A stretch of 64,000 nt of DNA from Acidobacteriota bacterium (GCA_021789895.1 JAJYIU010000004.1:95272-159271), one strand, 5' to 3'; shown: positions 9,146 through 18,617, counted from the stretch's first letter. Program-made: numbers and translations. Notes: a model not told the origin generated them from the letters alone.

Positions 9146-10162
9146 TTACTGTTGCGGCTGAATTACATGCGCGGCAAAAAACTGCAGCAGGCGGTTTTCC
9201 GCCCAATACGCGTCTTCCGCCCCGTTTGCCGGCTGCATGAAGCCGCAGTGGCCGCCGTGCCGCGGCGCGAGCAAGGTCAGGGCCGGGTTGGCCGCAATCC
9301 GCCGCCGCGATTCCTCCGTCAGCACGATGAAGGGATCGTCTTCGGCGTGGATGATCAGCGCCGGCGCGGCGATGCGCTCAAGCACGCGCGCGGCGCTGGC
9401 GCGATCGTAGTAATCCGCTGCTCCGGCGTAGCCCATGTGCGGCGCGGTGACCCGATCGTCAAAATCCCGGATCGAGCGGATGGATTCGAGCCGCGGCATG
9501 CGGTAAAGTTGCGGATGCCGCGCCGCCCGGGCGCGGGCCTTGCGCCGCAGCCGGCGCAGGAAACGCCATTCGTAAACCCGGTTGGCCGGCCGGTGCAGCG
9601 CGTCGGCCGAAGGCGCCAGGTCGAGGCAGGCGCTTACCACCCCGGCCGCCAGCAGCCCGCGTATGCCTTCTGCGCCGCGCTCGCCCAGCAGTTTTAAAAC
9701 CGTATTGCCGCCCATCGAATAGCCGGCGAGAAACAAGCCGGCGACTCCCGGCCGCGCCGCCGTCCACTCCGCCGCCCGCAGCAGGTCCTGGCTCAGGCCG
9801 GAGTTGTAGAGCGTGCGGCAGCGCGCGTCGGACGCGCCGCAGCCGCGCACGTTCATGCGCACCGCATGCCAGCCGCGCGCCAGGGCCTTGGCCGCCAGGC
9901 TTTGCATGTAGCCCACCCGGCTGTCGCCTTCGAGGCCGTGCAGCAGCAACAGCGCCGGCGCCGGAGCGGCCTGCCAATTGCACTCCAGCAGCAACTCGAC
10001 CCCTTCCTCGGCCGCCAGCCAATGCGCTTCCGGCGCGGGCGGCTGCAGCCGGCGCGGACGCAGATAGGAATAAATGGTGTTGATGTGGCCGTGCCGCAGC
10101 CAGCGCGGCGGCAGGTAAGGCGGCAAAATCGGCTCGATCCTGGGTTCCAGCTCGATTTTCAT
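9146..10162 (-). CDS. YheT-family alpha/beta hydrolase
   Basis: 338 residues. An alpha/beta hydrolase fold with the YheT-type opening (PPYLPPRWLRHGHINTIYSY), oxyanion region LLLHGLEGDS, nucleophile elbow AGYSMGGN, a late acidic residue in HAEDDPFI and the catalytic histidine in RHGGHCGF. Members are cytosolic esterases/lipases of poorly defined substrate. Divergent from bioA with about 115 bases between starts. The ATG lies 12 nt after TAAACT, with no clear Shine-Dalgarno. Confidence 0.85.
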   Translation of the reverse strand: MKIELEPRIEPILPPYLPPRWLRHGHINTIYSYLRPRRLQPPAPEAHWLAAEEGVELLLECNWQAAPAPALLLLHGLEGDSRVGYMQSLAAKALARGWHAVRMNVRGCGASDARCRTLYNSGLSQDLLRAAEWTAARPGVAGLFLAGYSMGGNTVLKLLGERGAEGIRGLLAAGVVSACLDLAPSADALHRPANRVYEWRFLRRLRRKARARAARHPQLYRMPRLESIRSIRDFDDRVTAPHMGYAGAADYYDRASAARVLERIAAPALIIHAEDDPFIVLTEESRRRIAANPALTLLAPRHGGHCGFMQPANGAEDAYWAENRLLQFFAAHVIQPQQ

Positions 10163-10278
10163 GGCGCAGTTTTCAGTTTAGCCGCCTGCAGCCGCTTTTC
10201 TCCGCATCCGCCGCTGCGCCCGGCCGGCCCTGCCAGTTTGCGCACAAAGCCGGGCCGGGATTGCGCCATCATAAATCC

Positions 10279-11613
10279 ATGCCGGCGCAAAACGTCGCGG
10301 ATTCCACCCTCGCCTGGGATGCGAGTGCCGTCTGGCACCCCTACACGCAGATGCTGACCGCGCCTCCGCCGCTGGCCATCGCCCGCGGCGAGGGCGCCTG
10401 GCTGGTGGCGGAAGATGGCCGGCGTTATCTCGACGCCATCTCCTCCTGGTGGGTCACGCTGCATGGCCATGCCGAGCCGCGCATCGCCGCCGCGATTGCC
10501 CGCCAGGCGGCGGAACTGGAGCAGGTGATCTTTGCCGGCTGCACCCACCGCCCGGCTGCCGCGCTGGCCGAGCGCCTGCGCCGGCGGCTGCCGGCCGGGC
10601 TGGAACGCCTGTTTTTTTCCGATAATGGCTCGACCGCCGTCGAGGTGGCGATCAAGCTGGCTTTGCAGTACTGGCATAACCTCGGCTACCCGCAACGCCG
10701 AAAAATTGTCGCCCTGGAGCATGCCTACCATGGCGATACCTTTGCCGCCATGGCGGCCGGCGCGCCTTCGCCTTTCACCGCCGCCTTCGCCGCCTGGAGC
10801 CTGCCGGTCGAGCGCGCCCCCGCGGCCTATTGCTATCGCTGCCCGCTCGGTCTGCGGCGCGACGCCTGCTCGATTGACTGCCTTTCCGGCCTGGAAGCCC
10901 TGCTGGCCGCCGATGCCGGAGAGGAAATTGCCGCCGTGCTGGTCGAGCCGCTGCTGCAGGGCGCCGGCGGCATGATCGTGCATCCGGTGGAATTTTTGCA
11001 GGGCGTGCGCCGGCTCTGCGACCGCTATGGCGTGCCGCTCATCGCCGATGAGGTGCTGACCGGTTTCGGACGCCCCGGCAAGATGTTTGCCTGCGAGCTG
11101 GCCGGCGTCGCGCCTGACCTGATCTGCCTTTCCAAGGGATTGACCGGCGGCTTTCTGCCCCTGGCCGTCACCGCCGCGACCGCCCGGATCTACCAAGCTT
11201 TTCTCAGCCGCGATCGCCGGAAAACTTTCTTCCACGGCCATTCCTTCACCGCCAACCCGCTCGGCTGCGCCGCCGCCCTGGCCAGCCTCGAAATCTTCGA
11301 GAGCGAGCCGGTCTTCGAGCGCATCGCGCGCATCGCCGCGGTGCATGCCGAACGCTTGCCCGCCCTGGCCGCCCATCCCCGCGTCGGCGACGCCCGCCAA
11401 CTGGGCACGGTTGCGGCCATCGAGCTGGCCGAAGGCGCGGGCGATTACCTGGCCGGCATCGGGCCCCGGCTGCAGGCGTTTTATCTCGAACGCGGCGTGC
11501 TGCTGCGCCCGCTCGGCGGCGTGATCTACGTCCTGCCGCCGTATTGCATACAACCCGGAGAACTGCATCGCGTCTGGGATGTCGTCGCCGAATCGCTCGA
11601 CCGGATCATCTGA
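10279..11613 (+). CDS. bioA: Adenosylmethionine-8-amino-7-oxononanoate aminotransferase
   Basis: 444 residues from the ATG at 10279 (the ORF track extends 18 nt to a TTG). Class-III PLP aminotransferase converting 7-keto-8-aminopelargonate to diaminopelargonate in biotin synthesis, with S-adenosylmethionine as amino donor. Seen: WHPYTQM and AISSWWVTLHGH near the N-terminus, both BioA-specific; ADEVLTGFGRPGKMFA; the PLP lysine in CLSKGLTGGFLPLA; HGHSFTANPLGCAA. No other bio genes are adjacent, so biotin synthesis genes must be dispersed. Confidence 0.93.
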   Translation: MPAQNVADSTLAWDASAVWHPYTQMLTAPPPLAIARGEGAWLVAEDGRRYLDAISSWWVTLHGHAEPRIAAAIARQAAELEQVIFAGCTHRPAAALAERLRRRLPAGLERLFFSDNGSTAVEVAIKLALQYWHNLGYPQRRKIVALEHAYHGDTFAAMAAGAPSPFTAAFAAWSLPVERAPAAYCYRCPLGLRRDACSIDCLSGLEALLAADAGEEIAAVLVEPLLQGAGGMIVHPVEFLQGVRRLCDRYGVPLIADEVLTGFGRPGKMFACELAGVAPDLICLSKGLTGGFLPLAVTAATARIYQAFLSRDRRKTFFHGHSFTANPLGCAAALASLEIFESEPVFERIARIAAVHAERLPALAAHPRVGDARQLGTVAAIELAEGAGDYLAGIGPRLQAFYLERGVLLRPLGGVIYVLPPYCIQPGELHRVWDVVAESLDRII

Positions 11614-11624
11614 CGCCGGCCGGC

Positions 11625-12845
11625 TTATCCCTTCAAATGCGAAAAATGCAGTTGGCAGTTGTTGCCGAAGGTGAATGAGTTGACGGTGAAACCGGGCGCG
11701 GTGGGCAGCAGCTCCAGCCGGTGCTCGCCGATCGCCGGGTTGGTGGCCAGGTAATACAGGCGCGAGGCGCGCACGAAGATGTAGGAGCGCCCGTGCGCAT
11801 CGTAGCGCACGTCCTCGCCGGCCGCAGTTTTGGGAAGGGCGCGTCCGTCTTGCAGCAGATAGACCCGCTCGGGATGCCCATGCGCGACGTTGAGCACGGC
11901 GTAGATTTCGCGCGCGTGATAGCGCATCGCGAGCCGGCCGGCCTGGGGGCCGGGCTGGCCGCGGCCGCGGTAAATCATGCCGTTGCGGTCGGTCTGCCAG
12001 CTGCCGGACAAGCCCGCCCGGCCGTCGGCAATCCGCGCGGGTAGGCGATAGCGGTGCGTCTTTCCCGGGTGGTAGGCGTTGACCAGCACGCCGCGGCCTT
12101 CCCAGTTGCCGATATACATTTCGGCTGTAGTGTCGCCGCAGCCGGGGCCGTACCCCGGGGCCTCGTCGTGGACCGCATCCCCGCCGGGAAATTTCAGCCC
12201 CGGATGGGCTTCGCGCAGCAGCCGCTGGATGGCGGCCTCTAGCGGTCCGTCCCCGCCTTCGCCGATCACGTTGTAGCGGAGATAGCCGCGGGCGTCGATC
12301 AGAAAGCGATTGGGCCAGTACTGGTTGTCATACGCGCGCCAGATCTTGAAGAAATCGTCCACCACCACCGGATAGGCCAGGCCGAAGTTGCGCACCGCCC
12401 GGCGCACGTTATCCACCTTCGAAGTGCCGTGCGAGGCTGCCACCGCGGCCCGCGGATCGCGCTGGAAGCGCCGTGCGTCCTTGCCTTCGAAGGCGATGTC
12501 GAATTCGGGGTCGTGCACGCCCAGAATGGTGAAACCGTAGCGGTGATACAGGCGGTACCAGCGCTTGTTGGTGTCGAGCGTGCGGATGCAGTTGATGCAG
12601 GTGTATTCCCAAAAATCCACCAGCACTACCTGGCCGCGCAGTTGTTTCATGCTCAGCGGCGGGGAGTTGATCCAGGTGATGCCGGAGCCCCGCCCGGGGT
12701 GGGGCAGCTGGGGCGCGCGGACCGCGCCGGCGGGGTAGCCGGTGATTTGCGCCGGCGCGGCGGCGGCAAACAGCGCGATCAGCAGGGCCATGGACGCCCA
12801 GGCAAATTTTGGCAGGGTTGCGGCCGAGTCAAACCGCTTGGACAT
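11625..12845 (-). CDS. Exported thioredoxin-like (redoxin) protein, DipZ C-terminal type
   Basis: 406 residues from the chosen ATG at 12845, which places a hydrophobic export signal (ALLIALFAAAAPAQ) at residues 17-35; the ORF track start adds 42 residues that look non-coding. After the signal comes a thioredoxin fold with active site YTCINCIRT (C-x-x-C), GVHDPEFDIAFE and the conserved cis-Pro-region NQYWPNRFLIDARG, the pattern of the periplasmic C-terminal part of DipZ-type reductases. Residues about 230-400 form a beta-rich C-terminal domain often found after it. Likely a periplasmic disulfide oxidoreductase. GGAAGA precedes the ATG. Confidence 0.82.
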   Translation of the reverse strand: MSKRFDSAATLPKFAWASMALLIALFAAAAPAQITGYPAGAVRAPQLPHPGRGSGITWINSPPLSMKQLRGQVVLVDFWEYTCINCIRTLDTNKRWYRLYHRYGFTILGVHDPEFDIAFEGKDARRFQRDPRAAVAASHGTSKVDNVRRAVRNFGLAYPVVVDDFFKIWRAYDNQYWPNRFLIDARGYLRYNVIGEGGDGPLEAAIQRLLREAHPGLKFPGGDAVHDEAPGYGPGCGDTTAEMYIGNWEGRGVLVNAYHPGKTHRYRLPARIADGRAGLSGSWQTDRNGMIYRGRGQPGPQAGRLAMRYHAREIYAVLNVAHGHPERVYLLQDGRALPKTAAGEDVRYDAHGRSYIFVRASRLYYLATNPAIGEHRLELLPTAPGFTVNSFTFGNNCQLHFSHLKG

Positions 12846-13009
12846 ACGTCCATCTTCCATCATCTGCCGGCCGCAAGCCAGTCCGGCGCCGGCGTTCATG
12901 TAAAGGCGGCGGAAGGGCGGCGATGACACCGGAAAAATGCCCGGGAGTGACGGATTTGTGCGCAAATGCACGTCCTGGTGGCGTCTCGCTGGCTTCCGGC
13001 GTCCAGAGC

Positions 13010-13015
13010 TATAAT
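13010..13015 (+). promoter_or_regulatory. -10 element of the M48 protease gene
   Basis: Perfect TATAAT 24 nt before the M48 start codon, with GGAGG correctly spaced in between. No good -35 hexamer is visible. Confidence 0.4.
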
Positions 13016-13039
13016 CGAACTAAAGGCCACGGAGGCTCT

Positions 13040-14017
13040 ATGCAGCGTCTCGCCAAGCTGGCGATCGCCGTCCTGGTTGCGCTGGTTTTCAGCCTGCCCA
13101 GCCGCGCCCAAAGCGCCAAATTGAAAGACCTGAAAGATATTGGCCATCGCGGCGTCGGCAACGGGCTCAATTTTTATTCGCTGGAAAAGGAAATCGCGCT
13201 CGGCAAGATGCTTTCGCAGCAGGTGGAGAGCACTTCGCGCATCATTCACGATCCGGTGCTCAACGAGTACATCAACCGGCTCGCGCAAAACCTGGTCCGC
13301 CACTCCGACGCGCACGTGCCGTTTACCGTCAAGATCATTGATTCGAAACTGATCAACGCCGAAGCGCTGCCCGGAGGCTTTTTCTTCGTCAACAGCGGGC
13401 TCATCCTGGCCGCTAGCAATGAGGCCGAACTGGCCGGCCCGATGGCCCACGAAATTGCCCACGTCGCCAACCGCGACGGCACCCGCCAGATGACCAAGGC
13501 CGAATTGGTCAACTATGCCACCCTGCCGCTCTGGTTCGTGGGCGGCATTGGCGGCTTTATCGGCCGCACCGTCGCCGGGCTGGCGGTGCCGATGACTTTC
13601 CTGAAATTCGATCGCACCGACGAGCGCCGCGCCGATTTTCTCGGCCTCGAATACATGTACGAAGCCGGTTACGATCCGCAGGCCTTCGTGCGCTTTTTCC
13701 AGCAAGTCGAGGCGACCAACAAACAGCATCCCGGCTTTATCGCCCGCGCCTTTGAAACCCATCCTCCCGACAAAAGCCGCATCAAGGCGGCCGAAACCGA
13801 AATTGACACCGTGCTGCCCCCGAAAAAGCAGTACATTCTCGATACTTCCGAATTTGAGCAGATGAAAGCGCGGCTGGCCGAGCTTGAGCAGGAATACAAC
13901 ATGACCAACCCGCGCGGCCCGCAGCGGCCCAGCCTGCGCCATCCGCAACAGCAAAGCCGGCCGCCCAAGCGCCCCACGCTCAAACGCCGTCCCGACCACA
14001 ACGACAGCAGCCACTGA
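13040..14017 (+). CDS. M48-family zinc metalloprotease, exported
   Basis: 325 residues from the ATG at 13040, chosen because GGAGG lies 4 nt upstream and a signal peptide (LAIAVLVALVFSLPSRAQ) begins there; the longer ORF is an artefact. Zinc-binding motif H137-E-I-A-H141 and the third ligand region DERRADFLGLEYMYEAGYDP identify an M48/BepA-like peptidase, and RTDERRAD is typical. The C-terminus is basic, Pro/Arg-rich. Likely acts on the outer-membrane or periplasmic side in envelope protein quality control. No TPR region is present, unlike full-length BepA. Confidence 0.88.
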   Translation: MQRLAKLAIAVLVALVFSLPSRAQSAKLKDLKDIGHRGVGNGLNFYSLEKEIALGKMLSQQVESTSRIIHDPVLNEYINRLAQNLVRHSDAHVPFTVKIIDSKLINAEALPGGFFFVNSGLILAASNEAELAGPMAHEIAHVANRDGTRQMTKAELVNYATLPLWFVGGIGGFIGRTVAGLAVPMTFLKFDRTDERRADFLGLEYMYEAGYDPQAFVRFFQQVEATNKQHPGFIARAFETHPPDKSRIKAAETEIDTVLPPKKQYILDTSEFEQMKARLAELEQEYNMTNPRGPQRPSLRHPQQQSRPPKRPTLKRRPDHNDSSH

Positions 14018-14077
14018 AGGCGTAAAACCCCGCGCCGGGCATTGCCGTTCCATCATGCCGCCGGTCCGCCGGCGCGG

Positions 14078-16642
14078 TTAACTGATTTCCAGTTGAAGAT
14101 GCGTTTGGCCGGCCAGCACGGCCGCATCCAGCACGACCATCGAACCTTCCAGGCGTCCCTGGCTGGTGCGGCGCAACCGCCCTCCGCCGGGGGGATGGAT
14201 GTGCGCCAGCAGCGTCGCATTCCAGCCCGGCGGCAGCTCCAGCTCGACCTGCCATGCCGGGCCGGCCAGTGATCGCGTCTTCCAGGCAAGGCTGCCGAAA
14301 CGCGTGGGGCATTGCCGCACCGCGATGGTTTCGCCGGGGGCGAACCAGTGCCGGGGCGCGGCCTTTTGCAGGTGCACCCGGTCGCGGTCGTGTTCCTCGT
14401 AGCAAAGCAGCCAGCGCACCCCTAACGCCGGCTGCAGCGTGCTGTTGATCACCGCCGACCAGGCGTAGGGACTGCCTTCGCCGGGAACATTGCCGGGCAG
14501 CAGCGCGTCTTCCGGCGCGTAGCGGTTGCCGCAATCCATGGCGTAGCAAAGATTGCCGTAGAGCGCCAGCAGGAAGGGGCGGTAGTCGTCCTGCCGTATG
14601 CGGCCGGCGAGCGTGCCGTGCTCCATGAAATTCGAGGTGCGGGGGTAATGACCGTCGGTGTTCATGCCGATGAGTTGCTCGCCCGCCAACTGGCGGTGGC
14701 GGAAGTGGCCGGCGTCCAGCTCCGCATCCCCCCAATCGCTGGTCCACCAGTCCATCATGAAGCGGTGGTTTTCGTAGCTGGAAAGCTGGCGCGGCGAGCG
14801 CCGGGTGTCGCCGGCATAAAAGGGAGAGATGCCGGCGCGGCGCAGCGCCGGGTTTTGCGCCGCGCGCGTGCTCTGCAGCGAGCGTTCCACGTCGGCGCGC
14901 AGCTCGGCGGCGAGCGCGGCGGCGCGGCCGGCCTCCGCCATCAAATCGGCGGAATGGGTGGCGCGCCCGGCGCGCTCCAGCGCGCGCGCGTGCTCCTTGA
15001 GCCCGCGCCAGATCCAGCTCGCATTTTGATAATAGTAAGGGTGCGACTGCGGATAATCGTCGTTCGGGTCGCCCAGGTCGGCCTCCGGCGAGCCCCAGAT
15101 CAGCCCATGGCGCGCGTCGCCGGCGGGGAAAGCGCGCTGGCTGTAGCGGTAACGCGCCTCGACGAAGCCGATCATGCGGCGCAGCGCCGGCAGGCGGCGC
15201 CCGAGCGCCGCCGCGTCGCCGGTGCAATCGTAGGCGCGGGCGGAGTTTTCCAGAAAGACGCCGGCGTTCAGCGGCGCTTCGACCTGGTCCTGGGTGTTAT
15301 AGACGAAGTTGCCGTCGCTCCGCACGTAATGCTCGAGATAATGCTCGAAATAAGGTTCCACCGCCTCGGAGAGGTTCCAGAGCTGGTGCGCCCAGACGAA
15401 CTCGTAGTGGGCCACCGGAAACAGCGCGTGGCTGCGCTCGGGGATTTTGGTGTAGGCGCCCTCGCCGATCTGGTACGTGGGCTCCAGGCCGCGGTAACTA
15501 CAGCGGCTGAGCGTGATGCCGGCGCGCGCGCCATCCACCAGCCAGGGGTCGGGCAGCTCGGCCTGCATCCCGGCGGCGAAGAAGTTTTGCCAATGGTTCC
15601 AAATGCCCGCCAGCGCGCTGAAAAAATCCTCCGCCCCGCCCTGCCAGTAGCGCTCGACCGAGCGCTGCTCGCGGGCCGGCGCGGGCGCGGTGGCGCTATC
15701 GCCGGCGGGAATCACCGCCTGCTCTTTTTCCGGCAGCAGCGCCCGCACCCGGCCGATCGGGCGGGCCTCGGCCCCCGGCGGCAGCAGCACCATCACTTCA
15801 TACCCGGTGCGATAGCGCGGATTCCAGACGCCAATATCCGCCGCCGGCAGGAAGCCCCCCAGCAGCGTGCGCTTGCTGTAGCCGGGGACGTAGTCGTAAA
15901 GGTACTCGGAAGGCAGCAGATGCGCCGGATCGAAAACCCGGCCGGCCATGTCCGGCGCCAGCCGGGAGGCGATCTGCTGCCCCGCGGGCGCGGGATTGAG
16001 CTGGCGCGAGCGGCCGTCGGCTTCGAGATATAACGAGCCCAGCGCCCCGGCTTGCTCGTTCGCCACCAGCGTCCAGCCGATCAGCTCCGCGCCCAGCGCC
16101 GCCACGTTCTCGTAACAGGGGTCTTCGCTGGAATTCAGGATGTAATCGCCCGGGCGGTCGGGCTGCGCCGGAAACGATGCCGGACGGGTGAAGCGCACCC
16201 CGTGCGGATCGTGAATCGGCCGCGGGCGTATGCTCGCCAGATGGCCGATCTGCTTGGGGATGCGGGCTATCTCGCCCGCCCTGGTGATATAGACGATCGC
16301 GCCCTGGTGGGTAACGTGTTTTTCGAAGACCGCCGTCGGCGTGCCATTCAGCCAATTCAGGATCGCGACGAGCTGCCAGCCATCGCTGATCCCGCCGGCC
16401 GCCAGCCGCTGTCCACCCTGCAGGCGCACGCCGCCCGATTCGAAGCCTTCTACCCGCGGCGCGGCCGCCAGCGCTTCGCGCTCGCCGGGCAGAAACAAGC
16501 TGTATTCATTAGCGATGCGGCCCGGCCGGTAGCTGCCGCGGGGCAGGCGAGGCGGTCGGGCCGCCCACCGCGGCCAGCCGCGCAGTTTGCCCAGCGCCGG
16601 CAGCAAGGCCGCGCCGCGCAGGAACGAGCGCCGAAAGAGCAT
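14078..16642 (-). CDS. Tat-exported six-hairpin glycosidase-like protein
   Basis: 854 residues. It opens with a twin-arginine signal (FRRSFLRGAALL). Residues about 340-770 have the spacing and aromatic/acidic pattern of an (alpha/alpha)6 barrel: NHWQNFF, YEFVWAHQLWNLSE, GLIWGSPEADLGDPNDDYPQ, YYYQNASWIWRGLKEHA, then GMNTDGHYPRTSNFMEHGTLA and YGNLCYAMDCGNRYAPE. The first 300 residues are beta-rich, with a final beta cap. The architecture suggests a polysaccharide-active hydrolase or phosphorylase-type enzyme, but I cannot name the GH family. Divergent from the toxin-antitoxin locus. Confidence 0.6.
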   Translation of the reverse strand: MLFRRSFLRGAALLPALGKLRGWPRWAARPPRLPRGSYRPGRIANEYSLFLPGEREALAAAPRVEGFESGGVRLQGGQRLAAGGISDGWQLVAILNWLNGTPTAVFEKHVTHQGAIVYITRAGEIARIPKQIGHLASIRPRPIHDPHGVRFTRPASFPAQPDRPGDYILNSSEDPCYENVAALGAELIGWTLVANEQAGALGSLYLEADGRSRQLNPAPAGQQIASRLAPDMAGRVFDPAHLLPSEYLYDYVPGYSKRTLLGGFLPAADIGVWNPRYRTGYEVMVLLPPGAEARPIGRVRALLPEKEQAVIPAGDSATAPAPAREQRSVERYWQGGAEDFFSALAGIWNHWQNFFAAGMQAELPDPWLVDGARAGITLSRCSYRGLEPTYQIGEGAYTKIPERSHALFPVAHYEFVWAHQLWNLSEAVEPYFEHYLEHYVRSDGNFVYNTQDQVEAPLNAGVFLENSARAYDCTGDAAALGRRLPALRRMIGFVEARYRYSQRAFPAGDARHGLIWGSPEADLGDPNDDYPQSHPYYYQNASWIWRGLKEHARALERAGRATHSADLMAEAGRAAALAAELRADVERSLQSTRAAQNPALRRAGISPFYAGDTRRSPRQLSSYENHRFMMDWWTSDWGDAELDAGHFRHRQLAGEQLIGMNTDGHYPRTSNFMEHGTLAGRIRQDDYRPFLLALYGNLCYAMDCGNRYAPEDALLPGNVPGEGSPYAWSAVINSTLQPALGVRWLLCYEEHDRDRVHLQKAAPRHWFAPGETIAVRQCPTRFGSLAWKTRSLAGPAWQVELELPPGWNATLLAHIHPPGGGRLRRTSQGRLEGSMVVLDAAVLAGQTHLQLEIS

Positions 16643-16731
16643 GCCGATATGGTACGCTGATCCGCCCGGAAGGAATCATGAAGCGTTAACGGCCGAGCCG
16701 GGCGGCATTTCTTTTCTTTATGAGAACGGGT

Positions 16732-16750
16732 GCCCACGCGGTGCGTGGGC
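16732..16750. repeat. Perfect 7-bp hairpin GCCCACG-N5-CGTGGGC
   Basis: Inverted repeat with 7-bp arms and a 5-base loop between the glycosidase-like gene and the toxin-antitoxin operon. No T-run follows on either strand, so it is not a clear terminator. Confidence 0.4.
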
Positions 16751-16771
16751 GGCGGCCGCGCCGCGCCTGAT

Positions 16772-16799
16772 GATATCAACTATAATGAAACGATATCAA
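16772..16799 (+). promoter_or_regulatory. Toxin-antitoxin promoter/operator: two GATATCAA repeats around TATAAT
   Basis: GATATCAA occurs at 16772-16779 and again at 16792-16799, exactly 20 bases apart (about two helical turns), with a perfect -10 TATAAT (16781-16786) between them. Each copy holds the palindrome GATATC. This is what is expected of an autoregulatory operator bound by a ribbon-helix-helix antitoxin; the binding itself is inferred. Confidence 0.55.
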
Positions 16800-16815
16800 A
16801 TCGTCGAGGAAGCCG

Positions 16816-17055
16816 ATGCCGGCCATTGTGGTGCGCAAACTTGCCCCTGAAATTCACCGCGCATTGCGTCTGCGGGCGCGGAAACATGGGTGGAGCATGG
16901 AAGCTGAAGCGCGGGCGATTTTAGCCGCCGCAGTCCATCCTCCCAACCGGCGGCGATTGGGAGATGCGCTGGTGGCATTGGCCAAACCCTATGGCGGTTT
17001 TCCGTTGCGAATTCAGCGGGATAAAAAACCTGCGCGAGCGGCAATATTCGATTGA
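16816..17055 (+). CDS. FitA-type antitoxin (ribbon-helix-helix)
   Basis: 79 residues. The N-terminal half (IVVRKLAPEIHRALRLRARKHGWSMEAEARAIL) is a ribbon-helix-helix DNA-binding domain of the FitA/VapB class, in which the dimer binds its own promoter. The C-terminal half (about 45-79) would wrap the toxin. GAGGA is placed 5 nt upstream of the ATG. The stop overlaps the toxin start (TTGA), giving translational coupling. A repeat-flanked promoter lies just upstream. The local GC is lower than in neighbouring housekeeping genes, in keeping with a mobile module. Confidence 0.85.
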   Translation: MPAIVVRKLAPEIHRALRLRARKHGWSMEAEARAILAAAVHPPNRRRLGDALVALAKPYGGFPLRIQRDKKPARAAIFD

Positions 17056-17477
17056 TTCTGCTCGACACCAATGTGGTTTCAGAACCGTTGCGGCCCCATC
17101 CCGATCCCAGGGTGATCGAATGGCTGAACCGGCAAGCGGTTGAAAGTTTGTTCCTATCCAGCATCAGTCTTGCCGAACTATTGCTCGGGATTGAGAATCT
17201 GCCAGCAGGGAAACGCCGCCGGAATTTAGCCGCAGGTCTGGAAGAGCTGATTCCGGCTTTCTTTGATGAACGTATTCTGCCGTTCGATGTTGGTGCGGCC
17301 CGAAACTATGCAATTGTTGTCAGCCGGGCGCGCCGCCGGGGATATGCCATTTCAACGGCGGATGCTCAGATCGCAGCCATCGCCGTAGGGCATGGCTTCA
17401 GCGTGGCTACCCGCGATGAAGCCCCCTTTGTGGCCGCAGGCATTGAATTCATCAATCCCTGGAAATCTTCCAATTAG
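17052..17477 (+). CDS. FitB/VapC-type PIN-domain toxin
   Basis: 141 residues from a TTG start that overlaps the antitoxin stop by 3 bases. PIN-domain acidic residues are all in place: D5 in LLDTNVVSE, the glutamate in SISLAELLLGIE, the aspartate in STADAQIAAIA and the last one in VATRDEAPF. This forms a Mg-dependent RNase site; VapC-type toxins cleave tRNA or rRNA and stop translation. VSEPLRP after the first Asp is typical of the FitB branch. Paired with the upstream ribbon-helix-helix antitoxin, so the module looks intact. Confidence 0.9.
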   Translation: MILLDTNVVSEPLRPHPDPRVIEWLNRQAVESLFLSSISLAELLLGIENLPAGKRRRNLAAGLEELIPAFFDERILPFDVGAARNYAIVVSRARRRGYAISTADAQIAAIAVGHGFSVATRDEAPFVAAGIEFINPWKSSN

Positions 17478-17537
17478 GCATTGGCCAGGGGTGCACCCGG
17501 CCGCACGCCTGTCTCGCCTGGGGCGACGAAATTCGCT

Positions 17538-18617
17538 ATGCTGAATTCCATGCTCGACCCTGCCGCTTCGTCCCGCCTGCTGGCCGCGGAAATGGCCGAA
17601 GACGACCGCGGCGACGAGCTTCGGCTGCGCCCCCAGTCGCTGCCGGAATTCGTTGGCCAGGAAAAGGTCAAAGCCCAGCTCGAGCTGGCCATTGCCGCCG
17701 CCCGGGGCCGCGGCGAGGCGCTCGATCACGTGCTGCTTTATGGCCCTCCCGGCCTGGGCAAAACCACCCTCGCCTCCATCGTTGCCGCCGAGATGGGCGT
17801 CGCCTTCACCCCCACCGCCGGGCCGGTGCTGCAGATCAAGGGCGACCTGACCGCCATCCTCACCAACCTCCAGCCCCGGCAGGTGCTGTTTTTCGACGAA
17901 GTCCACCGCCTGCAGCCCGAGCTGGAAGAAATCCTTTACTCGGCGCTGGAAGACTACCGGCTCGATATCCTCATCGGCCAGGGCCCGGCGGCGCGCACCC
18001 ATACGCTGGAGCTCAAACCCTTCACCTTCGTTGCCGCCACTACCCGCGCCGGCCTGCTCTCGGCCCCGCTGCGCTCGCGCTTCGGGCTGATCCTGCGGCT
18101 GGAGTTTTACGAGCCCCGCCATCTCTGCCAGATCCTGCGCCGTTCCGCCAGCATCCTGGGCGTGGAGTTGTCCGAGCCGGCGGGGGAAGAGCTGGCGCGC
18201 CGCAGCCGCGGCACTCCGCGCATTGCCAACCGCCTGCTGCGCCGGCTGCGCGATTTTGCCCAGGTGAAGGGCGACGGCCGCATCGGCAACGACATCGCCC
18301 GCCAGGCCCTGGCCATGCTCGAGATAGACGAGTACGGGCTGGATGAATCCGACCGCCGGCTGCTGCTGACCCTGCTCGAAAAATACCGCGGCGGGCCGGT
18401 CGGGCTGGAAACCCTGGCCGCCTCGATTGCCGAAGACGCCGGCGCGATTGAGGAAATGTACGAGCCGTTTCTGATCCAGCAGGGCTTCCTCCACCGCACT
18501 CCGCGCGGGCGCATGGCCACCCCGCTCGCCTGGCAGCATTTCCGCCTGACGCCGCCCGCCGGAGCGGCGCCGCCCAACCCGCAGCCAAACTTGTTTTCCT
18601 CCGGCCAGGGAAGCTGA
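17538..18617 (+). CDS. ruvB: Holliday junction branch migration ATPase RuvB
   Basis: 359 residues from ATG 17538 (the ORF track adds 19 unlikely residues; an ATG at 17550 is also possible, since TATGCT lies 7 nt before it). AAA+ ATPase motor that drives branch migration with RuvA. Seen: [15 protein letters not shown], Walker [10 protein letters not shown], Walker B FFDEVHRL, sensor 1 [18 protein letters not shown], and the winged-helix end [13 protein letters not shown]. folK follows after 3 bases. Neither ruvA nor ruvC is in the window. Confidence 0.95.
   Translation: MLNSMLDPAASSRLLAAEMAEDDRGDELRLRPQSLPEFVGQEKVKAQLELAIAAARGRGEALDHVLLYGPPGLGKTTLASIVAAEMGVAFTPTAGPVLQIKGDLTAILTNLQPRQVLFFDEVHRLQPELEEILYSALEDYRLDILIGQGPAARTHTLELKPFTFVAATTRAGLLSAPLRSRFGLILRLEFYEPRHLCQILRRSASILGVELSEPAGEELARRSRGTPRIANRLLRRLRDFAQVKGDGRIGNDIARQALAMLEIDEYGLDESDRRLLLTLLEKYRGGPVGLETLAASIAEDAGAIEEMYEPFLIQQGFLHRTPRGRMATPLAWQHFRLTPPAGAAPPNPQPNLFSSGQGS

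Noticed and set aside
10159-11568. 469-codon minus-strand frame
   Set aside because: Antisense shadow of bioA.
16732-16750. Hairpin considered as a terminator
   Set aside because: No T-run on either strand and it lies between divergent starts.
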